From: Leishmania donovani
Lineage: Eukaryota; Euglenozoa; Kinetoplastea; Trypanosomatida; Trypanosomatidae
Direction: 5' to 3'
Assembly (NCBI RefSeq): GCF_000227135.1
Contig: NC_018260.1
Coordinates: 282,429 to 346,428, forward strand
Length of the DNA stretch: 64,000 nt
Part shown: in pieces, positions 28,933 through 38,800 of the stretch
Layout: each line of letters begins with the position of its first letter
Position numbering within the stretch: position 1 is the stretch's first letter
Position numbers and translations under genes: made by a program
Notes under the pieces: model-generated
What the model was told of the DNA's origin: nothing
The model's input: only the letters and a program-made list of their open reading frames with translations
The model's database searches: none

Positions 28933-31584
28933 ATGAACGGTGAGGACTCCGCTCCGCTCTTGAAGAAGGCAGCGCTTCGCAGTGATGATTCTGCGCGATC
29001 GCCTTCGGAGGCTGGTTCGCTGACTTCATGGCGGCGTCTGTCGTCACGTCTTGGGACACAGACACCCTCTTCTATCACTGCCGCCGCGCTCGCGCTCACA
29101 AGTAACCAGCGTCTCTTCAGCGAGGCCACTCTGCGCAGCATTGCCTTACTCTTGCGCCACACGGCAGCGCAGATCGAGGCGGCTGCGTTGCAGGATGCAA
29201 TGGAAGATCCCGTGGCGAGTGAGTACATCATGACGAGTGGGGGCCGTGCAGAGGAGCACAACGTCAGCACGGCCAGCGTGAGCGTTCCGGTTGCGTCTTT
29301 CGTTGCTGGCGATGCAGATCGATCTGCACTAAGCTCGAGGTCGTCGTCGGGGAGCGGTGCTGATTGGGTGTCGGGAATGTCGGCACCCTCATCAGCGCAT
29401 GGCGCGGCAACGCGCAGCACCGTTTCACCGTCGTCGCACTCCCAAAGAGGCTCTAAGATTATGGCACAGGTGCCCTCCACGCTGGCATTGCCGTCGTCGG
29501 CACCACCGGACGGATCTCGGCACAGTCGCTGCTCACCACCCCTGTTGGAACTGCGCCGTCGGCCTCGCGCGAGCTTTAGCGGGACTTTCGTCGACCAAGC
29601 AATTCGCGCCGCGGGCGCCGCTGCCAGCAGCCCGTCATACTCGTATAGCTTCCCAGAGAAATGGTTCGGCCCCCCAGCCGACGCGCTTGCGCTAAATGCT
29701 GCGCAGCGCTCGGCGGCGGACACCCTCCTCAACTCCAGTACGAAGCGAGCATCGATGACGGCTTCGAAGGGGTTTCGTCCCCGCTGGCAGCCGCGGACGT
29801 CCTCCTCGAAGTTCACTTTTGCCAGGGACGCTTCTTTAGTTGCCGCCTCGCGGTCGCAGTCGCTGAACACCGCCGTGTTCTTGCCGGACCCGTCGCCCGC
29901 GAGAAGCCCGGCCCCGGTGACGCACCGCAACTCCTCCAGCCATGCCGACTGGAACAAGGTTTTAGCAGTTGCCACCTCGCAGCCACCATTGTTTTTCGAC
30001 AATCTGCTGTTCGACCCGGCGACGAACCGCTACCTTTTCGGAGGTCACGCGTTCCGTGAGGAGGTTCGAGTTTTACAGGCACCTGCGGCCGATGCATCTG
30101 TGCTGGCGGCGTCTCGCGCAGATGACGCGGGGAGCGGAGACAGCGTCACCAAGCACCCGCGCGGCTCGCCGTCACCGTGGTTACTGCTTGTGAGAGAGTA
30201 CATCCCCGTATCAGCCGAGTGCAGCATCGTCGGCGATGAGCAACAACCCCTCAGCGCGAGTGGTGGCAGCGTCGACGCAGTTGTGGTCCAGTGCTTCTCC
30301 CTCCTGCCACGGCAGCTAGCACATCTACGGCCCAATCCATACCAGCTTCTCCCCGAGAGCACCATCACAATGTGCCTACTCGTTGCGCTACCGGGCTGCG
30401 TGACACTTGCGACACCGCTGGACGTCTTTTTGCATGATATGCGGCACAGCCTCCTCATGGTGGCGGGATCTTCGCTGGGGCACCTCTTGGGCAGCTCACA
30501 GGAGACGACGAAGGAGGTCCGAAGAGGTCCCGGGAGTGGAACACAGTTGTCCGTGGCGACTGTGAGCCCCTCCGCATCTACTGCCCGCGTAAGCTTCCTG
30601 CGCCCTAGCACCTCGCTGAAAGCAACCTCCGGTAAGGGGGTCTCCGTCGCCTCATCCTCTAGCGCTGCGACGCCGGTCTCGCTGGGCACAGCGGAGCGGG
30701 ATCGAGATGCCACACGGATTGCCATAGTGGAGGAGCGGCTTGCCCAAATAGTGATGCCGGACATACTCGACGAGGCGATGCACGCGATCTACGGAACCCT
30801 TGTGGTGTACTGCATTCAATATGAACAGCGGCGTCGCATGCTCGTCGCCGTGGGTGCCGTCCACGTGCTGCAACGCTTCTTTCGTCGCTGCCTCGCCGTG
30901 ATGGAGCGGGCGGTACGGCGGATGGTGCGCTTGTGGCGCCAGCTGGAGGTAGATGCGCGACTGAAGCTGCAGCAATACCGACCGCTGCCAACGGCGCTGG
31001 AGAGGCTTGACGCGGTGGCGAACAGCATTCTGCAGGACCACATGCTCACCTCGGTGAGCTACAAGCGTTCGTTCATCGCCGCCCAGTGGGCCGTGCGGCG
31101 TCGCTCCTTTGCTCAGTGGAGACAGACTGAGGAGTGGGACAGCGTGTTTGCGTCTCACGTGCGGCGCAAGGAGGGCAACTCAAACGGCACCGCCGCCGAT
31201 AGCGCTTCGGAGAAGAGGCCACGCAGCGCCCGACTGAGCGCCGGAGAGGAGCTGCGCTTGGAGTCCGAGTTTAACAAGCGCCGAGGCTGGTCGAGCAAGG
31301 TGATGACGAAGTGCGCGGAGCCTTCTTCGCCCTCAACTACTGCCGAGTCGTATGCTGAGCGCGAGCAAGCCGCAATTCGTCGCTTTCTCAGCTGGTACAT
31401 AGACCCACAGGAGCTCCTCTACCTCAGCCATCAACGTTTGCTGGAAACGCTGAAAGGCTCCGTCTTTCAGATGGCGGATGTGCAGCTGGAGCTGAGACGC
31501 GCTGCTAACAGGCTGACGAAGGAGGATTGCACGACACCGCTCGCTGCTTCCATGTCGTGCAACAGCGTTCATCAGCGCAGGTGA
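28933..31584 (+). CDS. large Ser-rich protein of unknown function
   Basis: An 883-residue protein that I do not recognise, from ATG 28933 (MNGEDSAPLLKKAALRSDD). Residues ~1-60 and ~115-240 are low-complexity Ser/Ala. Ordered-looking regions are ~330-490 (WNKVLAVATSQPPLFFDNLL, TNRYLFGGHAFREEVRVLQ, SPWLLLVREYIPVSAECSIV, CFSLLPRQLAHLRPNPYQLL, MCLLVALPGCVTLATPLDVF) and ~595-780, which is strongly helical. The second contains HVLQRFFRRCLAVMERAVRR, reminiscent of an IQ motif that could bind calmodulin or a light chain. The C-terminal part includes YIDPQELLYLSHQRLLETLK. There is no membrane segment or catalytic signature. Upstream in-frame ATGs exist but lie in DNA without coding bias. The IQ idea is weak. 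Confidence 0.75.
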   Translation: MNGEDSAPLLKKAALRSDDSARSPSEAGSLTSWRRLSSRLGTQTPSSITAAALALTSNQRLFSEATLRSIALLLRHTAAQIEAAALQDAMEDPVASEYIMTSGGRAEEHNVSTASVSVPVASFVAGDADRSALSSRSSSGSGADWVSGMSAPSSAHGAATRSTVSPSSHSQRGSKIMAQVPSTLALPSSAPPDGSRHSRCSPPLLELRRRPRASFSGTFVDQAIRAAGAAASSPSYSYSFPEKWFGPPADALALNAAQRSAADTLLNSSTKRASMTASKGFRPRWQPRTSSSKFTFARDASLVAASRSQSLNTAVFLPDPSPARSPAPVTHRNSSSHADWNKVLAVATSQPPLFFDNLLFDPATNRYLFGGHAFREEVRVLQAPAADASVLAASRADDAGSGDSVTKHPRGSPSPWLLLVREYIPVSAECSIVGDEQQPLSASGGSVDAVVVQCFSLLPRQLAHLRPNPYQLLPESTITMCLLVALPGCVTLATPLDVFLHDMRHSLLMVAGSSLGHLLGSSQETTKEVRRGPGSGTQLSVATVSPSASTARVSFLRPSTSLKATSGKGVSVASSSSAATPVSLGTAERDRDATRIAIVEERLAQIVMPDILDEAMHAIYGTLVVYCIQYEQRRRMLVAVGAVHVLQRFFRRCLAVMERAVRRMVRLWRQLEVDARLKLQQYRPLPTALERLDAVANSILQDHMLTSVSYKRSFIAAQWAVRRRSFAQWRQTEEWDSVFASHVRRKEGNSNGTAADSASEKRPRSARLSAGEELRLESEFNKRRGWSSKVMTKCAEPSSPSTTAESYAEREQAAIRRFLSWYIDPQELLYLSHQRLLETLKGSVFQMADVQLELRRAANRLTKEDCTTPLAASMSCNSVHQRR

Positions 31585-32461
31585 TCGCCACCTCTATGCC
31601 ATCTCTCTGGGTCAGACGAGCGGCTGCCTCCTCTGCCTTTTGTTTCTTGTTATTCAGCAACTCCTCCTCCCTCCCCGACGACGGGGTGAGGGCGCACCTC
31701 AGTGCGTGGCATCTCCGGGCCCAGCGCGCACCCCCTCCCCTCCCCTCGCACTCTCTCTGTGGACCCCCACGATGTAAAGTACTGCCATGCTTGTGCTGGA
31801 TCGTCTTTCCTTCTCGTTGTGCTTTTCTTTTGTGCGCGCATGCTCTGTGCATGTGTGCTCTCCCTCTTTTCGGTGTGTTTTGTGTCCTGCTCAAGTGCGC
31901 TCGCCGCACTCATACGCGAAGGAACATTCCGGATGATGGCGTATGCCCACCACGACCACCACCACCACCACCCCCTCACTTCCACACACACGCGAAGCTG
32001 CAGCGTCGGCGAGCTACGAGTGGCTCCAACATCATCGTGAGTGTTTGGAGTCGCCATGTCAGCTCCTGCACGCATAAAAAGCGCACCAAATGACTTTCCC
32101 GAGCCCCTGCTCACCCTTCACCTTGCCAGCGTCAGCGCGGCGCATTCGGGGATGTCGTGGACGCGTGGAAAGGGACACCAGCGCGGGCAGTTGCCACCAA
32201 CGCGAGGAAGATGTTCCGCTCTCCCGGTCACCTGCCGTCTCTCCATCTGTACTTCTCTATCTGCCCCACGAGCCACCACCCCATGCACCTGCACACATAA
32301 AACAAAGCACTTCTAGGACTGAGGTCCCCCTCCCACGAGCGCGTGGGCCAGTGTGCAATCCGCGCAGATCAATTAACCGCACCCCTGGTGGTTAGCTCCT
32401 GTGTTGCCTCCACTCTCATTTTTTTTTCTCTTGTGGTGGCGAGCACACGAGGGCATGCAAG
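31585..32461. other. intergenic region containing SIDER2 fragment C
   Basis: Apart from the SIDER2 fragment no feature is evident; a T-run (32419-32427) and a downstream AG lie just before the next gene. Confidence 0.55.
31681..31760 (+). mobile_element. SIDER2 fragment C (5' signature only)
   Basis: Carries ACGGGGTGAGGGCGCACCTC followed by AGTGCGTGGCATCTCCGGGC and the C-rich stretch, then diverges. The whole internal and 3' body of the element is absent. It begins about 97 nt after the stop codon of the upstream gene, so it is probably within that gene's 3' UTR. Retention of the 5' end with loss of the 3' end is opposite to retroposon 5' truncation and suggests a later deletion. Confidence 0.75.
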
Positions 32462-34111
32462 ATGCCGTCCTCTTCGCCTTTCTCTGCTTCATTTTTCGAT
32501 AGCCTGTCGTACTCGCGACGAGGCGCCGGAAAGAACAGGGGCACACGCTCTCTTGCGCGCCGCTCCCAGGAGCTTGGAGCACAGCTGTGCGGCCGGCTGT
32601 CCCAGGTCGCGCTAGAGGTGAGCCCTGCAGCACTCACTTGCATTTCAACCGCTGCTGCTGACGTCGGTGCGGGTACGCATGCTAAAGGTCCGCCTTTGGT
32701 GCCTTCATTGTCTTCTGCCGCCTTCGCGCCGCTTTCCTTCATGGCGGATGTGCACCGTGACCTATCCGCTCACTACGGCTCTCACGCAGTCCAGCGCGGC
32801 CTCGCTAAGCCACTCGGCCCGTGCGTGCATCCGGTCCTTCGCAAAGGCAATCTTGCCACTCAGCGCGCAGGAGTCCATAGCCCCTGGTACATGCGGGTGT
32901 GGCTACTGCGATTGGTGCGTCGATGCTGGTGCCCTCGCTGCGGTGTGTGGCTCAGCAGCGGCAGCGCGCCCAAGCTGTCCAAGCTCAAAACAGGCCGAAC
33001 TACACTCGCCACAGTCAAGGAGTGCCGTGTGCGACGTCAGCTGCGCCCCTCACGTCTCTCCATCATACGCAGACGATTCATGCTGTGCTGCCTTCGCTGT
33101 CTCGACACAGCCCAACGCGCGGCGAAGAGAAACGCAACGCTCTCTCGGATCGCCACGGGTGGGCAGCAGCAGAACGACATCGCGGTCAGAAGCACCGTTG
33201 AGAACGCTTCACTGTTTACACAGCACGCCGCACGGGAGGCGTGCGCTGCATGGGTTGAACAAACTTCAGCGGCTGTATTGACCGAGGCCCGAGTGCCCCG
33301 GCGAAACCGTCGCTGCCGCAGGCGCAGTAAACGACTCCGTCGCGGCAGGATGGAAGAGACTAGGGCAGAGGCGAACGTGATTGTGCGCGCTGGCTCTGGC
33401 GCCACTGCAGCGGTGCATCAGCAGAGCAGCTTGGCATCTCAAGTCACCCAACGGCTGGCTCTCTCGCTGACACGCAGCACGACGCCATTGCCTGGCGTTG
33501 CGGGCGCTGGAAAGGCGACCAAGGCGTCAACAGTGAAGGTGCCAACGACTGTTAGCTTAGCCCACAAGAGTTTGCAGGGCTTGGTGCCAAGTGGCCCACT
33601 GAAGAAAAGCGTGCTGCGAGTCTATGCCAAGGGGGCACCTCCACCAAGCTCAACGAACTTTCGGGTTACCGCCACTGTCGCTTGCAGCCCCAGTGCGGCA
33701 GTCACAAAGCATGCAGAGGTGGCTTCATCGACCTTGCGAATACGGCCACCGTTGCCATCCCAGTCTATCATCGACGATGCACATGTGCGGATCGCCGATC
33801 AGCAATTGGAGGCGGGGCAGGCGAAAAACACAAAGATGATTCGCAAAGCCACGAGCAGCGGGGGTAAGGAGCCCACAACAACGGCCTCTGTCGCAGGCCT
33901 GTCGCCATCACCAACCGACTCGCTGCCGTCTTCAGCTCCTCCTGCTCCACTAGTGCCCTCAGCACCTGCGAAGGCAATCGCGTCCACGTCGCGCGCAATG
34001 GATGCTGCAAAGAAGACTGCCCGACCACCTGCCAAGGCTGCAACCCTGACGAAGAAGCCGACCGCAGCAAAGAAGAAATTCATGGACACCATGAGCCAGC
34101 TCGGATTCTGA
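32462..34111 (+). CDS. basic, low-complexity protein of unknown function
   Basis: A 549-residue, strongly basic protein. It is rich in Ala, Ser, Thr, Arg and Lys, with Arg-rich clusters (VPRRNRRCRRRSKRLRRGRM at ~278-297) and a Lys/Ala/Pro tail (TARPPAKAATLTKKPTAAKK) ending MDTMSQLGF. A Cys/Trp patch near 140-160 (RLVRRCWCPRCGVWL) contains CPxC-like spacing but no full zinc finger. The composition resembles histone H1-like or microtubule/nucleic-acid-binding tails. No family is recognised. The frame is open for 1.65 kb and begins soon after a T-rich tract, but competing frames are also fairly open, so reality of the N-terminal third is less certain than the rest. A later start at MADVHRDLSAHYGSHA is possible. 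Confidence 0.65.
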   Translation: MPSSSPFSASFFDSLSYSRRGAGKNRGTRSLARRSQELGAQLCGRLSQVALEVSPAALTCISTAAADVGAGTHAKGPPLVPSLSSAAFAPLSFMADVHRDLSAHYGSHAVQRGLAKPLGPCVHPVLRKGNLATQRAGVHSPWYMRVWLLRLVRRCWCPRCGVWLSSGSAPKLSKLKTGRTTLATVKECRVRRQLRPSRLSIIRRRFMLCCLRCLDTAQRAAKRNATLSRIATGGQQQNDIAVRSTVENASLFTQHAAREACAAWVEQTSAAVLTEARVPRRNRRCRRRSKRLRRGRMEETRAEANVIVRAGSGATAAVHQQSSLASQVTQRLALSLTRSTTPLPGVAGAGKATKASTVKVPTTVSLAHKSLQGLVPSGPLKKSVLRVYAKGAPPPSSTNFRVTATVACSPSAAVTKHAEVASSTLRIRPPLPSQSIIDDAHVRIADQQLEAGQAKNTKMIRKATSSGGKEPTTTASVAGLSPSPTDSLPSSAPPAPLVPSAPAKAIASTSRAMDAAKKTARPPAKAATLTKKPTAAKKKFMDTMSQLGF

Positions 34112-34351
34112 TGAGGTGCGGAGTTTGTGCGAGCGCTAGAAGCACAGAAAACGCCTTCGCACGGATCGGTAGGGCAACAGCCGCGGCAGCACTCTCTCTG
34201 TGCGTCTCGACGCTGCTTCAGCTTTACACGCCACCACTACAGCCGCTATTCTCATGCTGCTGCCTCCTCTGTTGATCTTACAGTTTTGCTCTCAGGAACC
34301 GTTCATAGCGCACGTGACCTTTTCGCTTCTGTCTCTGCGATTTCACCGACG
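34112..34351. other. 3' flank of the basic-protein gene
   Basis: Short CT-rich stretch between the stop codon and SIDER2 copy D; nothing else seen. Confidence 0.5.
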
Positions 34352-35113
34352 ACGGGGTGTGGGCGCACCTCAGTGCGTGGCATCTCCGGGCCCAGCGCAC
34401 CTTCCCCCCCCCCCACTCTCTCGGTCGGAGGAAGTCATGCACTATCCCCTCCCCTATCCCCTGCCAAATGCCGAGCCACCTCTGGCGCTGGCNNNNNNNN
34501 NNNNNNNNNNNNNNNNNNNNNNNNNNNNNNNNNNNNNNNNNNNNNNNNNNNNNNNNNNNNNNNNNNNNNNNNNNNNNNNNNNNNNNNNNNNTCCCCCCCC
34601 CTCCCCCCTCCAAAATGCCGAGCCCCCTGTGGCGCTGGCAGGGCGGTGCATCGCTGCTGACAGCGGACCGCCAGGCCCTGGGCGGCGTGGCGTCCGGGTG
34701 ATCTGCAGCCGCGAACGCGGGTGTGCACTCTCCACATGATGGGCAGAGTGTCCGCGTGACTCGAACGCATCCCACCCATCCCCCTCTCCCCGCCCCCGGC
34801 CCTCGCACGGCCCACTGGTGTGGGGAGGCCTGAGCCGCCCCGAGGAGAGGGGGTGGGGGTAGGCTGCACCAGGGGGTGGCAGCCGGCACAGCGGGGGAGC
34901 GGCTGTGAGGCGACCTGCGAGGCGGTGGGTGAGCGGGTAGAGCTGGAGGGCGGGGGCCGTGCCCCATATGACCGAGCCGGCGCATCTGGTGCGATGCGTG
35001 CGTGTCTGTGGCATGCGCTGCACCACGCTGGGGGGGATGGCCTGTGGCAGAGTAGGGATGGGGCTGGCGTTGAGCTCCTGCTGTGCCGCAGAGCAACGGA
35101 CACACGTTGAAGA
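34352..35113 (+). mobile_element. SIDER2 retroposon copy D (full-length, with a spurious gap)
   Basis: Complete 5' signature (ACGGGGTGTGGGCGCACCTC), C-run, the CCCCTCCCCTATCCCCTGCC block, body, and 3' end through GGACACACGTTGAAGA. The N run at 34493-34591 is flanked by the same stretch on both sides: CCGAGCCACCTCTGGCGCTG before it and CCGAGCCCCCTGTGGCGCTG after. Two contig ends therefore overlap rather than leave missing bases. The body is near-identical to copies B and E. Confidence 0.88.
34493..34591. other. assembly gap (99 N), probably a false gap
   Basis: Sequence left of the gap is repeated right of it with base errors, so the contigs overlap by roughly 50 bp and no real sequence is missing. 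Confidence 0.95.
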
Positions 35114-35872
35114 ACTACTCTCCGCTGTCTCTATGTTTGTCCGTTGCGTTGCAGAACTCAGAGCACAGCAGTAATCACGCCTCTCCAAACGTGTTGCAAA
35201 AATTCTCGCCGATGGTTCATGGCGTTTCGCGAGAGACAACTGAAGGGACTCAAAACAGGGCCTCCGGATATGTCATGTAAGCAAGCGAGAGCTTTGAGGC
35301 TTCGCTGCCTTGTACTGCAGGCGCCTCCCCTCTCGCTTCTTCTATCTCCACCGATGCTCATCTTGCGGTTTTTCGCGCTCTAGTCTGCTCGCCGCCCGTC
35401 GACTGCGCGCGTGGGCACCGTGGAGGAGGGCGTGCTTTGGTATGCATGCTTGTGACTATGATTCACGTTGACTTGTGCACTCTTGCCTTCTCTGACGATC
35501 ACCTCTGCCGTCTGCGCTGACGTGTGCCCGCACGCCTACTGCCGATAACTGACAGAGTGCCGCTGGCGTTTTCCTTTTGTCTTTGCTGTGTCGTTCTCCT
35601 CGTACCCCTTCGTGCGTCGTATCGGCTTTGCAGGATCTGGGGGTGATTGGTAGGCATCCGCCCATCAAACACGCCTGCCGGCCATACTCACCGCCTTCTC
35701 CCTCTCGTTTCCACTCTCTCTCTCGCTTCGCCCACACATTCTCATTGCTGCACCTCGCCCTCCCTCCTCCCGCGTAGATTTTGCGTGCGCCTCATCTTGT
35801 CTCCTCGCTGTCTTTCCTTTTCGCCCTTTCGCGACACTATCCGTGAAGAAGAGCTGGCTGAAGCGGACGAAA
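35114..35872. other. 5' flank of the FIBP-like gene
   Basis: No gene seen. The strong pyrimidine tract 35695-35775 and AG at 35777 are described separately. Confidence 0.55.
35695..35777 (+). promoter_or_regulatory. predicted spliced-leader acceptor for the FIBP-like gene
   Basis: About 80 nt of C/T-rich DNA end in TCCTCCCGCGTAG, AG at 35776-35777, 95 nt before ATG 35873. Confidence 0.6.
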
Positions 35873-38800
35873 ATGCCTGTGGCTGTGTCCATGCACGCGT
35901 GCTCGGCGTGGCCGGTGAGCATTGACTTCGTTGCCTTCCGCTTTTTCTTGGCGGGGTACTCGGTGGAGGAGGCAGTGGAGCAGCTCATGGCGCTGCAGAG
36001 TGAAACGCCAGCGGCGTCCCCGCGGCGGCGGACGTCCTCTGCGTCGCCCTCTTCCACAGGGTCATCGGACGGAGGCAGAGCTTCGCACGCGGGATCGGCG
36101 TCGTCTTCTCGATCCGCCACCCGCTCCAAGGCGCGCCGTCGCCATCGAAGGCAACAGCGGACACCTCAGCAACGCCAGGACTCGCTGCCCGTGATGCACA
36201 ATGCACAACAGCAAACTGAGGACAGGCGCCTAGAGGTCGAAGATGAGAATCCGCAGGAGATTGCCGTGGCCACCACGGCGGCAGCTCTGCCCCGCAACAC
36301 CTCAATAAGCAGCTCCGCGAGCGGCGCACCCGTCCCAACCACCACCGCAGCGCCAAGCACCACAACCGCGGTAGATAACAGCAACACCAAAGTATCTGCT
36401 TCATCATCTACGACGGTCGCCGTGCCGGCGTCCTCCTCGGCTTTCCACGCCGCCCCGGGCGGCGCCAACACGCACCACCATCGTCATCGACATCACCACC
36501 AGCGTCTGGACAAGTCGCCCGGCGGTTCCGGATGCAAAAAGTCGTGCCACTCAGCGCCGCACTCGTCCCGGTCACGCACAGCCACGCAGTCGTCAAAGAC
36601 GGCCGCGCGCACCTCGTTTGCGCTGCCGCCGACGCTGAATAACGAGTACAGCGATGCACTGCCGCTTTCTGTCGACCTCAGTAATTTCAGACGTTTCAGC
36701 GATGACGCTACCGTCGCTGACACTCCAGCAGCGGCCGCCAGTGATACCGGCGGCGGCAGTGGAGCGCGGGCAGGCGGGGCGAGCAGCAGCCACCACCTTC
36801 ACCATGTCAATTTCGGTGATATGAAGGCCTCCCCATCCTTGCAGCAGCGCCGCGAGAAGCATCGCAAGGACAGTGCAGAGCGGCACTGCTTCTTCTTGAG
36901 CAAGAGCTACATCAAGTTTCAGCGGCAGCTACAGGAGTTCGAGGCGATTGGCGGGGTCGGCGTCGTCTCCTCCTCCCTGCAGAGTCGCTACCTGTTCGAA
37001 GAGGTGACGGAGCAGTATCAGGTGTTTCGCGAGCTGTCCCGCGAGGAGCAGCTCGGCTCCCCGTACGCGTTTCTCTCGAACTATTATATCCCCATACCTG
37101 TGACAACGCGTCTGCAGCTGCTGCAAATGTACTACGAGACGGACGCGGGCGTCTTTCGGTGGGCCTTCGGCGACAAGCTAAGCCGTTTCGACCTGCCAGC
37201 GGCACTGAGTGCAGCGCGCGAAGAGAACGTGAGTGGAACACTGTCGGCGGGCTTTGGGAGTGTGGCGGGACTTGGCAGCGGTGGTGGTAGCAGCAGCGGC
37301 GCAGCGGACGGCGGCGTTACCGCCGCGTCCTTCTGGACCAGCCGGTGGAAAGGCTCCCCTGGTAAGCTTGCAGCGATGGACGCGGCGACGGTGACGCGGC
37401 TGAGTGAGCAGCACGTCGACGCCCTTCGCCGCCAGTGGGAGAATGTCAAACACGTCTGCGTCACCGTCGCAGCCCTCTATCGCGGCAAAGGCGGCATGTG
37501 CGTCCCGCTTGATATGCCGCTCCTGACGACCATCCAGCAGTGCTTCGGGCTACGCCATGAGCAGGCTCTCGATTATGCCACGGCTGCCTTCGGCTTCGAA
37601 CACCGTCTCGAGACGCGCCTCTTCGAGCACTTGCACAACTTCAACGAGTACGGCGTAATTTGCTCCATCGTGGCGTCTTTGTGGTGCGACTGCTCCGGGT
37701 ATTTCCTAAGCGGATCGTTCCGCGACGGGTGCCGCCGACTTGGCCGCCTGCTGGACGAGTATCGAATTCTGTCGGAGCTGCACTTGATCGTGTTTGGCGA
37801 AGCAATGCGTCCGCGGTGGCAGGTGCAGCTAGATGAGGTGCAGCGCGTCATCACGACATCTTCCCATGTCGATAAAAATGCAATGGCCTCAGCAACGGCG
37901 GCCGTCTCTGCCACAAGCCCAGTCACACCCAGCGTCAGCGGTGGTGGAGGGGGCATCGCAACACCAACGACAATGTCTGCTGGCATGTTGCCTAGCTTTT
38001 CGAGCGGCGCCGCTGGAGTGGGCAGCAACCACTTTGGTAGCCCACTGTGCGGCAACGGACACCCGGGCGGCGCGACTGGTGGGGCCGCGGCTGACGCGGG
38101 CAACGCGAGCGCTTACACCTCACCAGTATTCCCGACTACAGGCGGGGCGTTCAGCGCGAACAACGTGCACTCGCCGCTCAGCGGCAACGGGCAGTACAGC
38201 CGCCCTTTTTTGATGGAGTTCCCATCCCTGATGAAGCACCTTTTGCGCGTCTGCGTGGCTCTCAGTAGCAACGGTGGCGTCAACGATGGCCTCGACATCT
38301 TTTTCACTCGCATCTACTCTTACTTAGAGCTTCTCAGCTCACGAACTGCGCCAGCGATCGTGTCGCGCGTGATGAACGCCGCTGCATCAGGCGGGTCCAC
38401 CATGACCGGCGCCGCTGCTGCTGTTGGGACCGGGGGACTTGCCAGCCCCCTATCTGGCCAGCTTGGTGGGTCGGTGGGCGGTGGTGGCGCTGTGCCCGGC
38501 ATCGGCGCGTCCGTAGCGCCGTCTGGACGACCGCCGCTGCCGCCCTACGGTGAACGCGCACAGAGCGACGGAGATTTGAGCCGCACCACGGCTAACAGCG
38601 GAAGTGCGATGGCGCCAGCTGCCGCCTCGACGCCGCCGCCTCAAGGTTTATCCTCGTCGTTAGCCCCTTTGACGCGCGGTGGCACGAACCTCGGCAGACC
38701 GCTCCGGTCAGGCCTCACTCGTGTGTCGTCTTCTGGACTTCTTCCCCGCCAAGCCCCCGGCAGAGGAGGCGGCAATGCGGTCGCGATGTCGCTGCTGACA

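Noticed and set aside
34278..35105. Long minus-strand frame across copy D and the N run
   Set aside because: Crosses an assembly gap and reads the antisense strand of a SIDER2; the same frame occurs at other copies for that reason.
35144..35383. 79-codon frame just after SIDER2 copy D
   Set aside because: Starts in the retroposon edge and ends in CT-rich UTR; no coding character beyond ~30 codons.
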